A stretch of DNA of 7,100 nt from Bacillota bacterium (GCA_021820645.1 JAKADJ010000115.1:1-7100); one strand, 5' to 3'; numbered from the stretch's first letter, positions 1-5,992 are shown. Numbers and translations are program-made. The notes: a model not told the origin generated them from the sequence alone.

Positions 1-996
1 CTGATCGAATTCACGGGCTAATTCGGGATAGGCATCCGCCCATTTTTCATAGAGATGGTTCCACTCGGCTTCCCATTCATTGCCGTTGGCCACGGCTTGG
101 CGCATGTGACTTAATACGGTGTCGGGAACATAAAACGACTGATCTTCAGGCCATCCGTAGGCCTTTTTGGTTAAGCGGATTTCTTCAGCGCCTAGCGGAG
201 AGCCGTGAGCTTTTGGAGAGTCTTGCTTGTGAGGACTGCCATAACCAATGTGGGTACGGACCGCGATGAGGCTCGGTCGTGACGTTTCGGCTTGCGCTTT
301 TTTAATAGCGTCTGTGATGGCCCCTAGGTCATTGCCGTCCGTGACACGCTGGGTGTGCCAGCCGTACGCAGTAAAACGCGCCAAAACGTCTTCCGTGAAG
401 GCGATGTCGGTATTGCCTTCAATAGATATGTGGTTGTCGTCATATAGATAGATGAGTTTACCGAGACCCAGATGTCCTGCTAACGAGGCGGCTTCGGCGC
501 TAATGCCTTCCATGAGGTCTCCGTCTGACACCAAGGCATAGGTGTAGTGGTCGATAATGGGAAAGTCGGGGCGATTGTAGCGGGCTCGTAAGAAACGTTC
601 TGCAATGGCCATTCCAACACCGGTGGCGAAGCCCTGACCTAAAGGCCCGGTAGTAGTTTCGACGCCTGCGGTGTGTCCATACTCTGGGTGTCCCGGAGTT
701 TTAGAGCCGAATTGTCGAAAGTGCTTAATGTCATCCAAACTCAGGTCGTAGCCGGTGAGATACAGTAACCCGTATAGGAGCATCGAACCATGACCCGCCG
801 ATAGGATAAATCGATCCCGGTTGGCCCAATGGGGGTTTTGTGGATTATGGTGCAAATATCGTGTCCAGAGAGTGTAGGCCATGGGCGCTGCGCCCATCGG
901 GAGACCCGGGTGACCTGATTGGGCCTTTTCGACCGCATCCATCGCGAGGGTGCGGATAGTCGTAACCGACAAGAGATCCAAATTTGTTTGGTCCAT
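1..996 (-). CDS. tkt: Transketolase, N-terminal part (runs off left edge)
   Basis: Transketolase is a cytosolic thiamine-diphosphate (ThDP) enzyme that moves two-carbon ketol units between sugar phosphates in the non-oxidative pentose phosphate pathway. The first 332 codons are present; the family is usually about 660 residues, so the C-terminal half lies beyond position 1. The reading frame is open throughout. Family hallmarks appear in order: [15 protein letters not shown] near residues 27-41, [18 protein letters not shown] near 63-80, the PGHPE motif near 108, TTGPLGQG near 122-129, and the ThDP/Mg site SDGDLMEG with downstream NHISIEG. The start is ATG at 996, preceded by a good ribosome binding site (AAAGGAG, 1004-1010) seven bases away. 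It is divergent from the glucokinase gene. No defect is visible. The family is certain; the choice between paralogues cannot be made from half a gene. Confidence 0.96.
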   Translation of the reverse strand, partial: MDQTNLDLLSVTTIRTLAMDAVEKAQSGHPGLPMGAAPMAYTLWTRYLHHNPQNPHWANRDRFILSAGHGSMLLYGLLYLTGYDLSLDDIKHFRQFGSKTPGHPEYGHTAGVETTTGPLGQGFATGVGMAIAERFLRARYNRPDFPIIDHYTYALVSDGDLMEGISAEAASLAGHLGLGKLIYLYDDNHISIEGNTDIAFTEDVLARFTAYGWHTQRVTDGNDLGAITDAIKKAQAETSRPSLIAVRTHIGYGSPHKQDSPKAHGSPLGAEEIRLTKKAYGWPEDQSFYVPDTVLSHMRQAVANGNEWEAEWNHLYEKWADAYPELAREFDQ

Positions 997-1173
997 GCGT
1001 TGTCTCCTTTATGGGGGGATTTAGGCTAGCTTTAAAAGGTTCGAAAGTACTGTGTGTATTTACGAGCGCCCTATACTCGTATGTTCTATCCCAAATTGTA
1101 GACGTCCTTGTATCAAATGGCAACTTCGCCCATTATAGAAGCCGATGAGAAAACCGTGGGGAGGGCATGGAAC
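997..1173. other. Divergent intergenic region, transketolase/glucokinase
   Basis: This 177-bp region separates the two divergent genes and must hold both promoters. A TATACT hexamer at 1072-1077 could be a plus-strand -10 box for glucokinase, but I find no convincing -35 at normal spacing. On the minus strand, TTTGGGATAG and TATAGG near 1070-1095 are promoter-like but badly spaced. I therefore name no promoter here. The plus-strand glucokinase frame is open through 1108-1173, but no ribosome binding site supports a start in that part. Confidence 0.5.
1158..1165 (+). promoter_or_regulatory. Ribosome binding site deciding the glucokinase start
   Basis: GGGGAGGG lies nine bases (counted from its GGAGG core) before GTG 1174 and is the only good Shine-Dalgarno sequence near the N-terminus. 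It also precedes an out-of-frame ATG at 1167, which lies only one base after it and is too close to be favoured. Confidence 0.7.
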
Positions 1174-2124
1174 GTGGCGTATTTTGCTGGCGTGGATATC
1201 GGAGGCACCAAAATTGCGGTAGGGATTGGAAACACGGAGGGTGCGATTCTGTGCGAAATGAGATTTCCGACCGACGAGGTGCCACGCGGCGAAGACGGGT
1301 TAGACCGGATTGCGGAAGCCGTGAAGTCTCTTTGTACCCAGAACGGTGGGTCCGGCCCCCAAATTCGCCTTGCGGATGTGGCAGCGGTCGGGATTGGATC
1401 GCCCGGACCGTTGGATCGCGGAACCCTATTGAAGACGGCGAATCTCCCGGGATGGGAAGGTATTAATTTGGCTTCGGGCCTCCAAACCCGCTTGGGAATC
1501 CCGTGCCGCGTGGAAAACGATGCGACTGCAGCGGGAATGGGCGAGTGGATGTTTGGCGCAGGCCGGGGGACCTCACACATGGCCTATGTGACCGTCTCGA
1601 CCGGGGTGGGCTCTGGCATTATCGTGAATAGCCAGCTCTATAGCGGAGGGCGCGGCAATGCTGGTGAACTCGGGCACATCGTCTTGATTCCGGATGGGCC
1701 CGTTTGCCATTGTGGGCAACGCGGTTGTCTCGAGACGTTAGCATCTGGCACGGCGCTGGCTCGCATTGCTCACGAACGACGTAACGAAAGCCCATATCTC
1801 CAACGGCAGGATGGAATCGACGCACCGACGGTGTTTTTAGGAGTCGAGGCAGGCGATGCGGTATGTCAAGCGATAATCCAGGACATGACCCGCTATCTCG
1901 GACAAGGACTCTCGTTTTTGGTCAACCTCCTGAATCCCGAGCGCATCGTATTAGGAGGCGGCGTGATGGCGAATGGGGATATGCTGTTGCCGCTTATTCA
2001 GCAACGCACGCAAGAATATAGCATGCCGGCTCTTTATCGCACCACCGAAATCGTGTTAGCGGGTCTCGGGCAAGATAGCGGATTGGTGGGAGCGCTCGCT
2101 GTGGCTCTCGTGGCACGCACCTAA
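1174..2124 (+). CDS. glk: ROK-family glucokinase
   Basis: Probable glucokinase (ATP + glucose to glucose 6-phosphate) of the ROK sugar-kinase family, cytosolic, 316 aa, a normal family length. The N-terminal phosphate-binding motif DIGGTK lies at residues 8-13, with GIGSPGPLD at 73-81. The catalytic END motif is at 114-116 and the second phosphate motif STGVGSG at 142-148. The ROK zinc site is complete: GELGH ending at H168 plus CHCGQRGCLE, with Cys178, Cys180 and Cys185. A conserved LGGGVM segment lies near the C-terminus. I chose GTG at 1174 because GGGGAGGG (1158-1165) is correctly spaced and the protein then begins right before the phosphate-binding strand, as in relatives. Upstream in-frame TTG 1108 or ATG 1117 would add about 20 unusual residues and have no ribosome binding site. 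Glucose specificity is inferred from overall resemblance; another hexose is possible. The stop lies one base from the stop of convergent proC. Confidence 0.9.
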   Translation: MAYFAGVDIGGTKIAVGIGNTEGAILCEMRFPTDEVPRGEDGLDRIAEAVKSLCTQNGGSGPQIRLADVAAVGIGSPGPLDRGTLLKTANLPGWEGINLASGLQTRLGIPCRVENDATAAGMGEWMFGAGRGTSHMAYVTVSTGVGSGIIVNSQLYSGGRGNAGELGHIVLIPDGPVCHCGQRGCLETLASGTALARIAHERRNESPYLQRQDGIDAPTVFLGVEAGDAVCQAIIQDMTRYLGQGLSFLVNLLNPERIVLGGGVMANGDMLLPLIQQRTQEYSMPALYRTTEIVLAGLGQDSGLVGALAVALVART

Positions 2125-2125
2125 C

Positions 2126-2953
2126 TCATTGTGGTTTGACAGCGGCGGCTGCCTCGCGACCCAGTTGGACGGCTCGACTCCCGGCAGCCTTTAAAGCAGA
2201 TTCCATGATGTCTGGCCAGCGCGAGGTGTGGAGTACATGGAGCATCGCCTCGGTGGTGCCCCCGGGCGAAACCACCCGGCTCTGAAGGTCGCCTAAGGCG
2301 AGAGCGGGTTCGGTTAAAGCCAATTCACTGGTGCCGACTACCATGCGGAGCGCTAGTTGGCGAGCGATATCGCTGTCAAGCCCGAGCGTGACGGCTGTGT
2401 TGATAATGTTGCCTATGAACTCCAACACGTAGGCGGGACCGCTACCAAAGAGCGCTGTCATGGGATCGAGCCATGATTCTGGGGTTTCGACGGCATCCCC
2501 TAATTCGCCGAGCACTTGGCAAGCATATTCTCGATCTACGGGCAGGACGCCATTTACGCTATACCCGGTTACCGAGCGGCCGATTTCGGAGCAAATGTTG
2601 GGCATGGTCCGAATAATTCCAGATTTAGGTAGCACGGATCGCATCTGCGCAATGGAGATCCCCGCAATGACGGAAAGAACCACGGCAGAATCGCTTGCGT
2701 GCTCTGCCACTTGATGCAGTGCCGTGCTGGCATCTTTAGGCTTGACGGCTAACACAATCAGATGCGCCGTGCTAAGAATTTTCGGATCGTACGTAACTCG
2801 ACTTTGTAAGTCCGCATCCCAGTTTTGGGACAAGAACTTTTGGGATCGAGCCAGAATGCTCAAGGTCGCGATGCGTTCCGAATGAAGCCATCGGCTTCCC
2901 AATGCATGGGCCAGGTTGCCGGATCCGATAATCACGAGGTTCATTGGTTTCAC
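2126..2953 (-). CDS. proC: Pyrroline-5-carboxylate reductase
   Basis: Catalyses the last step of proline synthesis, NAD(P)H-dependent reduction of 1-pyrroline-5-carboxylate to L-proline, in the cytosol. At 275 aa it has the usual family length. The Rossmann strand and nucleotide loop IIGSGNLAHA are at residues 8-17, AVKP at 69-72, VIAGIS at 95-100, RTMPN at 115-119 and GSGPAYVLEF at 170-179. The C-terminal family signature ends in SPGGTTEAML at 229-238. The start is GTG 2953, nine bases after AAGGAGG (2963-2969); an internal ATG at 2944 would be too far from it. The frame stays open upstream to 3058, but that part is the T-box leader and not protein. The upstream leader predicts induction when uncharged tRNA-Pro accumulates. 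The gene stands alone, without proA or proB next to it in this window. Confidence 0.95.
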   Translation of the reverse strand: MKPMNLVIIGSGNLAHALGSRWLHSERIATLSILARSQKFLSQNWDADLQSRVTYDPKILSTAHLIVLAVKPKDASTALHQVAEHASDSAVVLSVIAGISIAQMRSVLPKSGIIRTMPNICSEIGRSVTGYSVNGVLPVDREYACQVLGELGDAVETPESWLDPMTALFGSGPAYVLEFIGNIINTAVTLGLDSDIARQLALRMVVGTSELALTEPALALGDLQSRVVSPGGTTEAMLHVLHTSRWPDIMESALKAAGSRAVQLGREAAAAVKPQ

Positions 2954-2962
2954 GATGGGTAG

Positions 2963-2969
2963 CCTCCTT
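2963..2969 (-). promoter_or_regulatory. proC ribosome binding site
   Basis: On the minus strand this reads AAGGAGG, an almost perfect anti-16S match, and it selects GTG 2953 as the start. It lies only about a dozen bases after the T-box terminator U-run, so translation is available only in read-through transcripts. Confidence 0.85.
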
Positions 2970-2980
2970 AAGTGGAACAT

Positions 2981-3013
2981 AAAAAGTTCCCGTGCGCCTA
3001 AGGACGCATCGGG
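2981..3013 (-). terminator. T-box intrinsic terminator, competing with the antiterminator
   Basis: The minus-strand RNA forms CCCG-A-TGCG-T-CC, loop TTA, GG-CGCA-CGGG, with two single-base bulges on the 5' side, followed by AAC and five T. The segment TGCGTCCTTAG is shared with the 3' half of the antiterminator, so the two structures exclude each other. This is the classical transcriptional T-box arrangement, not the translational one. Confidence 0.88.
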
Positions 3014-3192
3014 ATGACGTGGTACCACCTTAGTTATAGAGGGAACTTCCTCTATCACTCGTTGCCTCGCGTAACGGAAGGCGTCCGCCGGATTAGGGAA
3101 CTCAAGGGCTGGGAAAGCAATAGGCTCGCGCGACCTTTCACCGGGTGCCGCTCGCTAGTAGGGAGCCTGAAGGCTATATACCCTCTCATCGT
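2981..3192 (-). ncRNA. T-box riboswitch leader of proC (probable tRNA-Pro)
   Basis: Minus-strand leader RNA that should sense uncharged tRNA and control transcription into proC. The core T-box sequence AAGGTGGTACCACG (3031-3018) matches the family consensus AGGGTGGTACCGCG closely. It sits in an antiterminator, CTAAGG + bulge TGGTACC + ACG pairing with CGT + CCTTAG (3033-2998). The bulge TGGT can pair with a tRNA 3' end of ACCA. Stem III is a perfect 7-bp hairpin (ATAGAGG...CCTCTAT, 3055-3036). Stem I can be drawn with a base GAGGG/CCCTT (3185-3181 with 3108-3104), then AGC/GCT (3175-3173 with 3118-3116) and GGCTC/GAGCC (3167-3163 with 3127-3123), closed by a distal loop containing GCGAGCGG and CGGTGAAAGG. 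In that fold the specifier loop exposes CCC (3113-3111), a proline codon followed by A, as expected. The Stem I drawing was made by eye and is less certain than the 3' part. Confidence 0.9.
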
Positions 3193-3234
3193 TATATGAC
3201 ACGATAAATTTAAAATGTAGTTTAATGCACTAAA
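3190..3234 (-). promoter_or_regulatory. Probable promoter region of the proC T-box transcript
   Basis: AT-rich tract immediately upstream of Stem I. Two weak -10 readings exist on the minus strand: TAAATT near 3212-3207, with TTTAGT upstream at 16-bp spacing, and CATATA/TATAAC near 3198-3191. Either would start the RNA just before the first leader helix. Neither has a good -35, so only the region is called. Confidence 0.35.
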
Positions 3235-3356
3235 GTGCTGGGTGTCAAGGCACTGACGGGAATTGGCGGGAACCCGCTACGAATTTTTGGTCACAGGATT
3301 GATCAACGGTCGACACGGGATGGTACATCGGGGAGAAAATCCATGACCGGATAGTA

Positions 3357-3373
3357 GGAATTGCATCAATTCC
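3357..3373. repeat. Perfect 17-bp inverted repeat, operator candidate upstream of metX
   Basis: GGAATTG CAT CAATTCC is a perfect dyad with 7-bp arms and a 3-bp centre. It directly precedes TTGACG (3374-3379), a 5-of-6 match to the -35 consensus, and lies 45 bp before the metX start. Its placement suits a dimeric DNA-binding regulator. No poly-T tract follows, so it does not look like a terminator. Confidence 0.5.
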
Positions 3374-3412
3374 TTGACGAAATGCAAAGCGTGGCGGTGA
3401 TTGTGCTAGCAT
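3374..3412 (+). promoter_or_regulatory. Possible metX promoter elements
   Basis: TTGACG (3374-3379) is a good -35 hexamer. At 17-bp spacing only GTGATT is present, a poor -10. The better -10-like hexamer TAGCAT (3407-3412, with TG three bases before it) is 27 bp away from TTGACG and would start RNA at about the ATG. The promoter is therefore not resolved; an activator-dependent or leaderless transcript is possible. Confidence 0.3.
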
Positions 3413-3418
3413 AGAGAA

Positions 3419-4537
3419 ATGAAACTCACCAAGTATCCGTATGCGGTCTGGCCATGGCAACAACAACAAGGGTTTCCGGGACCTCGACTCCAGTTCCATG
3501 CATGGACGGAACCGTTTGCCCTCGATTCAGGCCGGACCTTACCCGACATGCTGATGGCGTACGAAGAGTGGGGGCAAGCCAGCCATCCCACTGTCGTGAT
3601 TTTTCATGCTCTGACGGGTGATAGCCATGTGTCTCGACATACCTATCAAGATCAGGCCGGATGGTGGGATGGTGTCGTAGGGTTCGGGAAAGGCATTGAT
3701 CTGCACCAGTATCACGTCGTGGCGAGCAATGTGCTAGGGGGGGCCATGGGGTCCACGGGACCGAGTTCTCGCAGTCAGGACGGCACGCCGTATGGCGCGG
3801 ATTTTCCTAGGCTTACTCTCTTTGATATGGCTCGCGCGCAACATCGGTTGCTCGAGGCCCTAAATCTCAAGAAACCCTATGTTTTGGTAGGGGGGTCGAT
3901 GGGCGGCATGATGGCCTTGGCCTATGCTGCGTGTTACCCAGAAATGGTGAGAGGCGTCCTTGCAGTGGGTGCGCCGACGACCCATTCTCCCTGGGCCATT
4001 GCGTTTCATACCGTGGGACGGGCGGCCATTGCCGCAGATCCCAGGTTTGCCGACGGACACTACTATCTGAATGACGAGGGGCCTTCTTCAGGATTGGCAG
4101 TGGCCCGGATGGCGGACATGATTTCGTATCAGAGTCCCGAATCGATGCAACAAAAATTTGGACGCCATTATCAGTCCCCGGATCACGAGGAGTTTCAGGT
4201 CGCATCGTATCTGCGTTATCAAGGCCAAAAACTGGTCCGCCGGTTTGATGCCAATACCTATTTGCGACTGACGGACGCGATGGACCGGTTTAGCCTTGAA
4301 GAGGATCACATCCGCAATCTTCATCATATCCCGGTGTGGATGCTGGGAATTTTGAGCGACGTGCTGTATCCCTGGAAGGAAATCCAACAACAGACCGAAT
4401 GGATGCGGTCCTTGGGAGTCCCGGTGCACTACGAAAATTTGAGTGGGCCGTGGGGGCATGACACCTTTTTGGTGGACCAAGTGGCCATGGGCCGGGTCGC
4501 CGCCAAATTTCTTCTGGCCTTGACGCGATCTCGATAA
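3419..4537 (+). CDS. metX: Homoserine O-acetyltransferase
   Basis: First dedicated step of methionine synthesis in many bacteria: acyl transfer from acetyl-CoA to L-homoserine, in the cytosol. The 372-aa protein is an alpha/beta-hydrolase-fold enzyme of the MetX family. The oxyanion segment HALTGDSHV is at residues 63-71, GSTGPSS follows, and the nucleophile elbow GGSMGGM carries Ser160. The other catalytic residues are Asp314 in SDVLYPW and His347 in WGHDTFL, so the triad is complete. The start at ATG 3419 is forced: an in-frame TAG lies 12 bases upstream and no other early start codon fits. It has almost no Shine-Dalgarno sequence (only AGAGAA). No metY, metC or fused partner is adjacent. 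Acetyl rather than succinyl donor use is inferred from family membership. Two further plus-strand genes follow at short spacing. Confidence 0.92.
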   Translation: MKLTKYPYAVWPWQQQQGFPGPRLQFHAWTEPFALDSGRTLPDMLMAYEEWGQASHPTVVIFHALTGDSHVSRHTYQDQAGWWDGVVGFGKGIDLHQYHVVASNVLGGAMGSTGPSSRSQDGTPYGADFPRLTLFDMARAQHRLLEALNLKKPYVLVGGSMGGMMALAYAACYPEMVRGVLAVGAPTTHSPWAIAFHTVGRAAIAADPRFADGHYYLNDEGPSSGLAVARMADMISYQSPESMQQKFGRHYQSPDHEEFQVASYLRYQGQKLVRRFDANTYLRLTDAMDRFSLEEDHIRNLHHIPVWMLGILSDVLYPWKEIQQQTEWMRSLGVPVHYENLSGPWGHDTFLVDQVAMGRVAAKFLLALTRSR

Positions 4538-4567
4538 ATATGTTGAGCTTAGGGCACTATAGGGGTC

Positions 4568-4933
4568 ATGAAGACGACATATAAAATCGTGACCGCACGC
4601 CATGTCTATTGGGCGACGCACCTCCGCTGGGAGGACCGCATGCTGCAGTTTTGGGGCCGGATCGATCCGGCCTCGCGACCGATTTGTCTCATGGTGCCGA
4701 TTCACCAGGTTCAATATGTGCAACAACAGGATCCGTCCGTGCGACGGACGCGGCCGAATGCGCGGCGCATGAGAGGAAATTTGAGGGAATATGGCGAATG
4801 GGTACAGGGTGACCAAAACGACGCCCGAACAAGGATGGTAATAGCCCATGGCGCTCCTCGAACAATCGGACCGCAACGGCAACGTGTATCGCATACGCGA
4901 CGCGGTGCCCGAAGACGCGCCCTTTATCGTTGA
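4568..4933 (+). CDS. Small hypothetical protein, uncertain 3' end
   Basis: A 121-codon frame starting 30 bp after metX. I do not recognise it. Residues 1 to about 85 look protein-like: codon third positions are mostly G or C as in the neighbours, and there is a Trp/Tyr/His-rich amphipathic stretch (YWATHLRWEDRMLQFWGR near 14-31). The last 28 codons lie inside the GNAT gene in another frame and turn arginine-rich, which is typical of shadow reading. The start has a close AGGGG (4561-4565) but only two bases of spacing. Another reading is a shorter gene with a frameshift: the neighbouring frame from about 4785 ends at a double stop TAA TAG (4839-4844) just before the GNAT start. Three inverted repeats lie inside it, so a structured RNA or control element is also possible. 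No signal peptide or membrane segment is visible. Confidence 0.45.
   Translation: MKTTYKIVTARHVYWATHLRWEDRMLQFWGRIDPASRPICLMVPIHQVQYVQQQDPSVRRTRPNARRMRGNLREYGEWVQGDQNDARTRMVIAHGAPRTIGPQRQRVSHTRRGARRRALYR
4655..4672. repeat. Perfect 18-bp palindrome
   Basis: GGCCGGATCGATCCGGCC is self-complementary over all 18 bases. It lies inside the uncertain small ORF, 21 bp after CCTCC-GCTG-GGAGG (4621-4634) and 61 bp before another 17-bp inverted repeat. Confidence 0.6.
4734..4750. repeat. 17-bp inverted repeat
   Basis: CGTCCGT GCG ACGGACG has perfect 7-bp arms around a 3-base centre, and as RNA it would be a stable hairpin. It is 98 bp upstream of the GNAT start codon. Confidence 0.55.
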
Positions 4934-5393
4934 AATTTTGACCAAGGTAGGCCAAGAAGGCATCTATATTGCCAACGAGGGCCACTATATGAGCGCAGAG
5001 CAACAAGCTCAAGTGCTGGTCCGTCGGGACCCCGAGATTCATTTAATCTTGGTCGCGGAACAAGGCTCACGCATCGTGGGGACTTTGGAGATGGTCCGCG
5101 GCATTTTTCAAAAGAATCGGCATACGGCAAATTTTGGAATGGCGCTGGCTCCGGAAGGCCGGGGCCGTGGACTTGGAGAAGGACTGCTGCTCGCGGGCCA
5201 TGATTGGGCGCGGCAACTCGCGATTCAGAAAATCTGCCTGTCGGTGTTTTCATCCAATCAGGCAGCCATTCGACTCTACACCCGGCTCGGTTATGAGGAG
5301 GAGGGGCGCCGCAAGAATCAGTTTCTTCTTAATGGGTCATGGGCGGACGAGATCCTTATGGCTTGTTATCTGTCGGTTGCTCCAGCGCCTTGA
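4848..5393 (+). CDS. GNAT-family N-acetyltransferase
   Basis: Probable acetyl-CoA-dependent N-acyltransferase, 181 aa, cytosolic. The sequence shows one GNAT domain from about residue 13 (YRIRDAVPEDAPFIVEI) to 175. The acetyl-CoA pyrophosphate loop is R105-G-R-G108-L-G110, following the beta-4 strand ANFGMAL. The C-terminal part has SVFSSNQAAIRLYTRLGYEE (132-151), with Asn137 and Tyr144 in the usual positions, then a charged tail and WADEILMACYL. This arrangement is close to the RimI/YhhY-like branch that acetylates small amines, amino acids or protein N-termini; the substrate cannot be read from sequence. The start is ATG 4848, since TAA TAG sits immediately upstream in frame; AAGGA (4831-4835) is 12 bases away, a rather long spacing. 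It probably shares a transcript with metX. Its 3' end overlaps the convergent minus-strand gene by 38 bp. Confidence 0.88.
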   Translation: MALLEQSDRNGNVYRIRDAVPEDAPFIVEILTKVGQEGIYIANEGHYMSAEQQAQVLVRRDPEIHLILVAEQGSRIVGTLEMVRGIFQKNRHTANFGMALAPEGRGRGLGEGLLLAGHDWARQLAIQKICLSVFSSNQAAIRLYTRLGYEEEGRRKNQFLLNGSWADEILMACYLSVAPAP

Positions 5394-5928
5394 CCAATTC
5401 CCAAAATTCATGGTCTGGGGCGGGTGCGGCCACGGTTGCGCGAAATGCTGCTTGGGCCGTTTTTTGCATTTGGTCGGTATAAAACGAAAAACTTTGGCGT
5501 CCTTGCAGATCGACCTCCTCATCAGAGGACTTGGCCCAGGCCGACGCAAAGGCCCACGAGTGAAGCACCACGCGAAGGTCATCGACTTGCTGTTCCCAAG
5601 CAGAGTCGATGAGTTCTTCAAGAATCGCTTGTTGAGTTCCTAGTAAGGGCGCGTTAGGGAAGCGATGAGCCACCAAATGGAGAATATTGTCTCGAAAGGT
5701 GATCCGTCCAGCGGCCCAGTCAAAGATATGTTGAGGCGGCTCCATCACCGGCTGGTCGATATAGTTTTGTGCAATCCACCCGACTCGAATCAACTCACGC
5801 CGTTCGTCCGCGTTGACCTCGGATTGCGGGAGACTCCCGTAGAGAGGGCCTTCATGGATATAGTGTTGGTTAATTCGAGCAATCAGATCGTGGTCTAATC
5901 CGGGATGTAGTGATGACGGTTCTGGCAT
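5356..5928 (-). CDS. Conserved-looking hypothetical protein, 190 aa
   Basis: I do not recognise this protein. It is predicted soluble and mostly helical, acidic, with no signal peptide, membrane segment or cysteine motif. Regions include a short N-terminal part (PGLDHDLIARINQHYIHEG), a Trp/Ile-rich segment (IRVGWIAQNYIDQPVMEPP), and a middle helix pair around ILHLVAHRF and ILEELIDSAWEQQVDDLRVV. The C-terminal part is Ala-rich and followed by an acidic tail. The start is ATG 5928, with AAGGAG (5939-5944) ten bases upstream; the open frame continues to 6036 but lacks a further ribosome binding site and crosses the promoter. It is monocistronic in view, has its own sigma-A-like promoter, and ends inside the convergent GNAT gene. 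Codon use resembles the neighbours. The gene is well supported; the function is unknown. Confidence 0.8.
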   Translation of the reverse strand: MPEPSSLHPGLDHDLIARINQHYIHEGPLYGSLPQSEVNADERRELIRVGWIAQNYIDQPVMEPPQHIFDWAAGRITFRDNILHLVAHRFPNAPLLGTQQAILEELIDSAWEQQVDDLRVVLHSWAFASAWAKSSDEEVDLQGRQSFSFYTDQMQKTAQAAFRATVAAPAPDHEFWELVKALEQPTDNKP

Positions 5929-5955
5929 TACGAGGACGCTCCTTGACTCCGTTTT

Positions 5956-5984
5956 TTCATCGGGGAGGGTGTTCTCCTGATGAA
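5956..5984 (-). promoter_or_regulatory. Leader hairpin upstream of the 190-aa gene
   Basis: In the minus-strand RNA, TTCATC-A-GGAG, loop AACACC, CTCC-CC-GATGAA forms a 10-bp interrupted hairpin. It lies in the 5' untranslated region between the predicted start of transcription and the ribosome binding site. It contains an AGGAG decoy on one arm and is not followed by a T-run, so it is not a terminator. Confidence 0.4.
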
Positions 5985-5992
5985 TGATGTCT

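Larger units (their letters stand above)
3235..3418. other. Regulatory region upstream of metX
   Basis: No gene is supported here. The stretch contains a small inverted repeat GCGGG-AA-CCCGC near 3267-3278, a perfect 17-bp inverted repeat (3357-3373) and a TTGACG hexamer. I looked for a SAM riboswitch or a second T-box before metX and saw no conserved core of either. Confidence 0.5.

Noticed and set aside
1108..1173. 22-residue upstream extension of glucokinase (TTG 1108 or ATG 1117)
   Set aside because: No Shine-Dalgarno sequence precedes either codon. The good one precedes GTG 1174, and ROK kinases normally begin right before the DIGGT strand.
1113..1580. 155-codon minus-strand open frame opposite glucokinase
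   Set aside because: Antisense to strongly conserved ROK kinase sequence, Pro/Ser/Arg-rich, with no supported start.
2954..3058. 35-codon N-terminal extension of proC to ATG 3058
   Set aside because: The bases are explained by T-box Stem III, antiterminator and terminator. The AAGGAGG site selects GTG 2953, which gives the normal ProC N-terminus.
3235..3418. SAM riboswitch or Met T-box before metX
   Set aside because: No S-box core sequences, no GGTGGTACC-type element on the plus strand and no terminator before the start codon.
4088..4963. 291-codon minus-strand open frame opposite metX, the small ORF and GNAT
   Set aside because: It spans three plus-strand regions. The translation is rich in Pro, His, Arg and Ser with no family pattern, and it lacks a ribosome binding site. 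It is a shadow of metX and its followers.
5134..5643. 169-codon plus-strand frame across the GNAT end and the 190-aa gene
   Set aside because: Its composition is Arg/Cys/Gly-rich and it starts inside the conserved GNAT acetyl-CoA loop in another frame.
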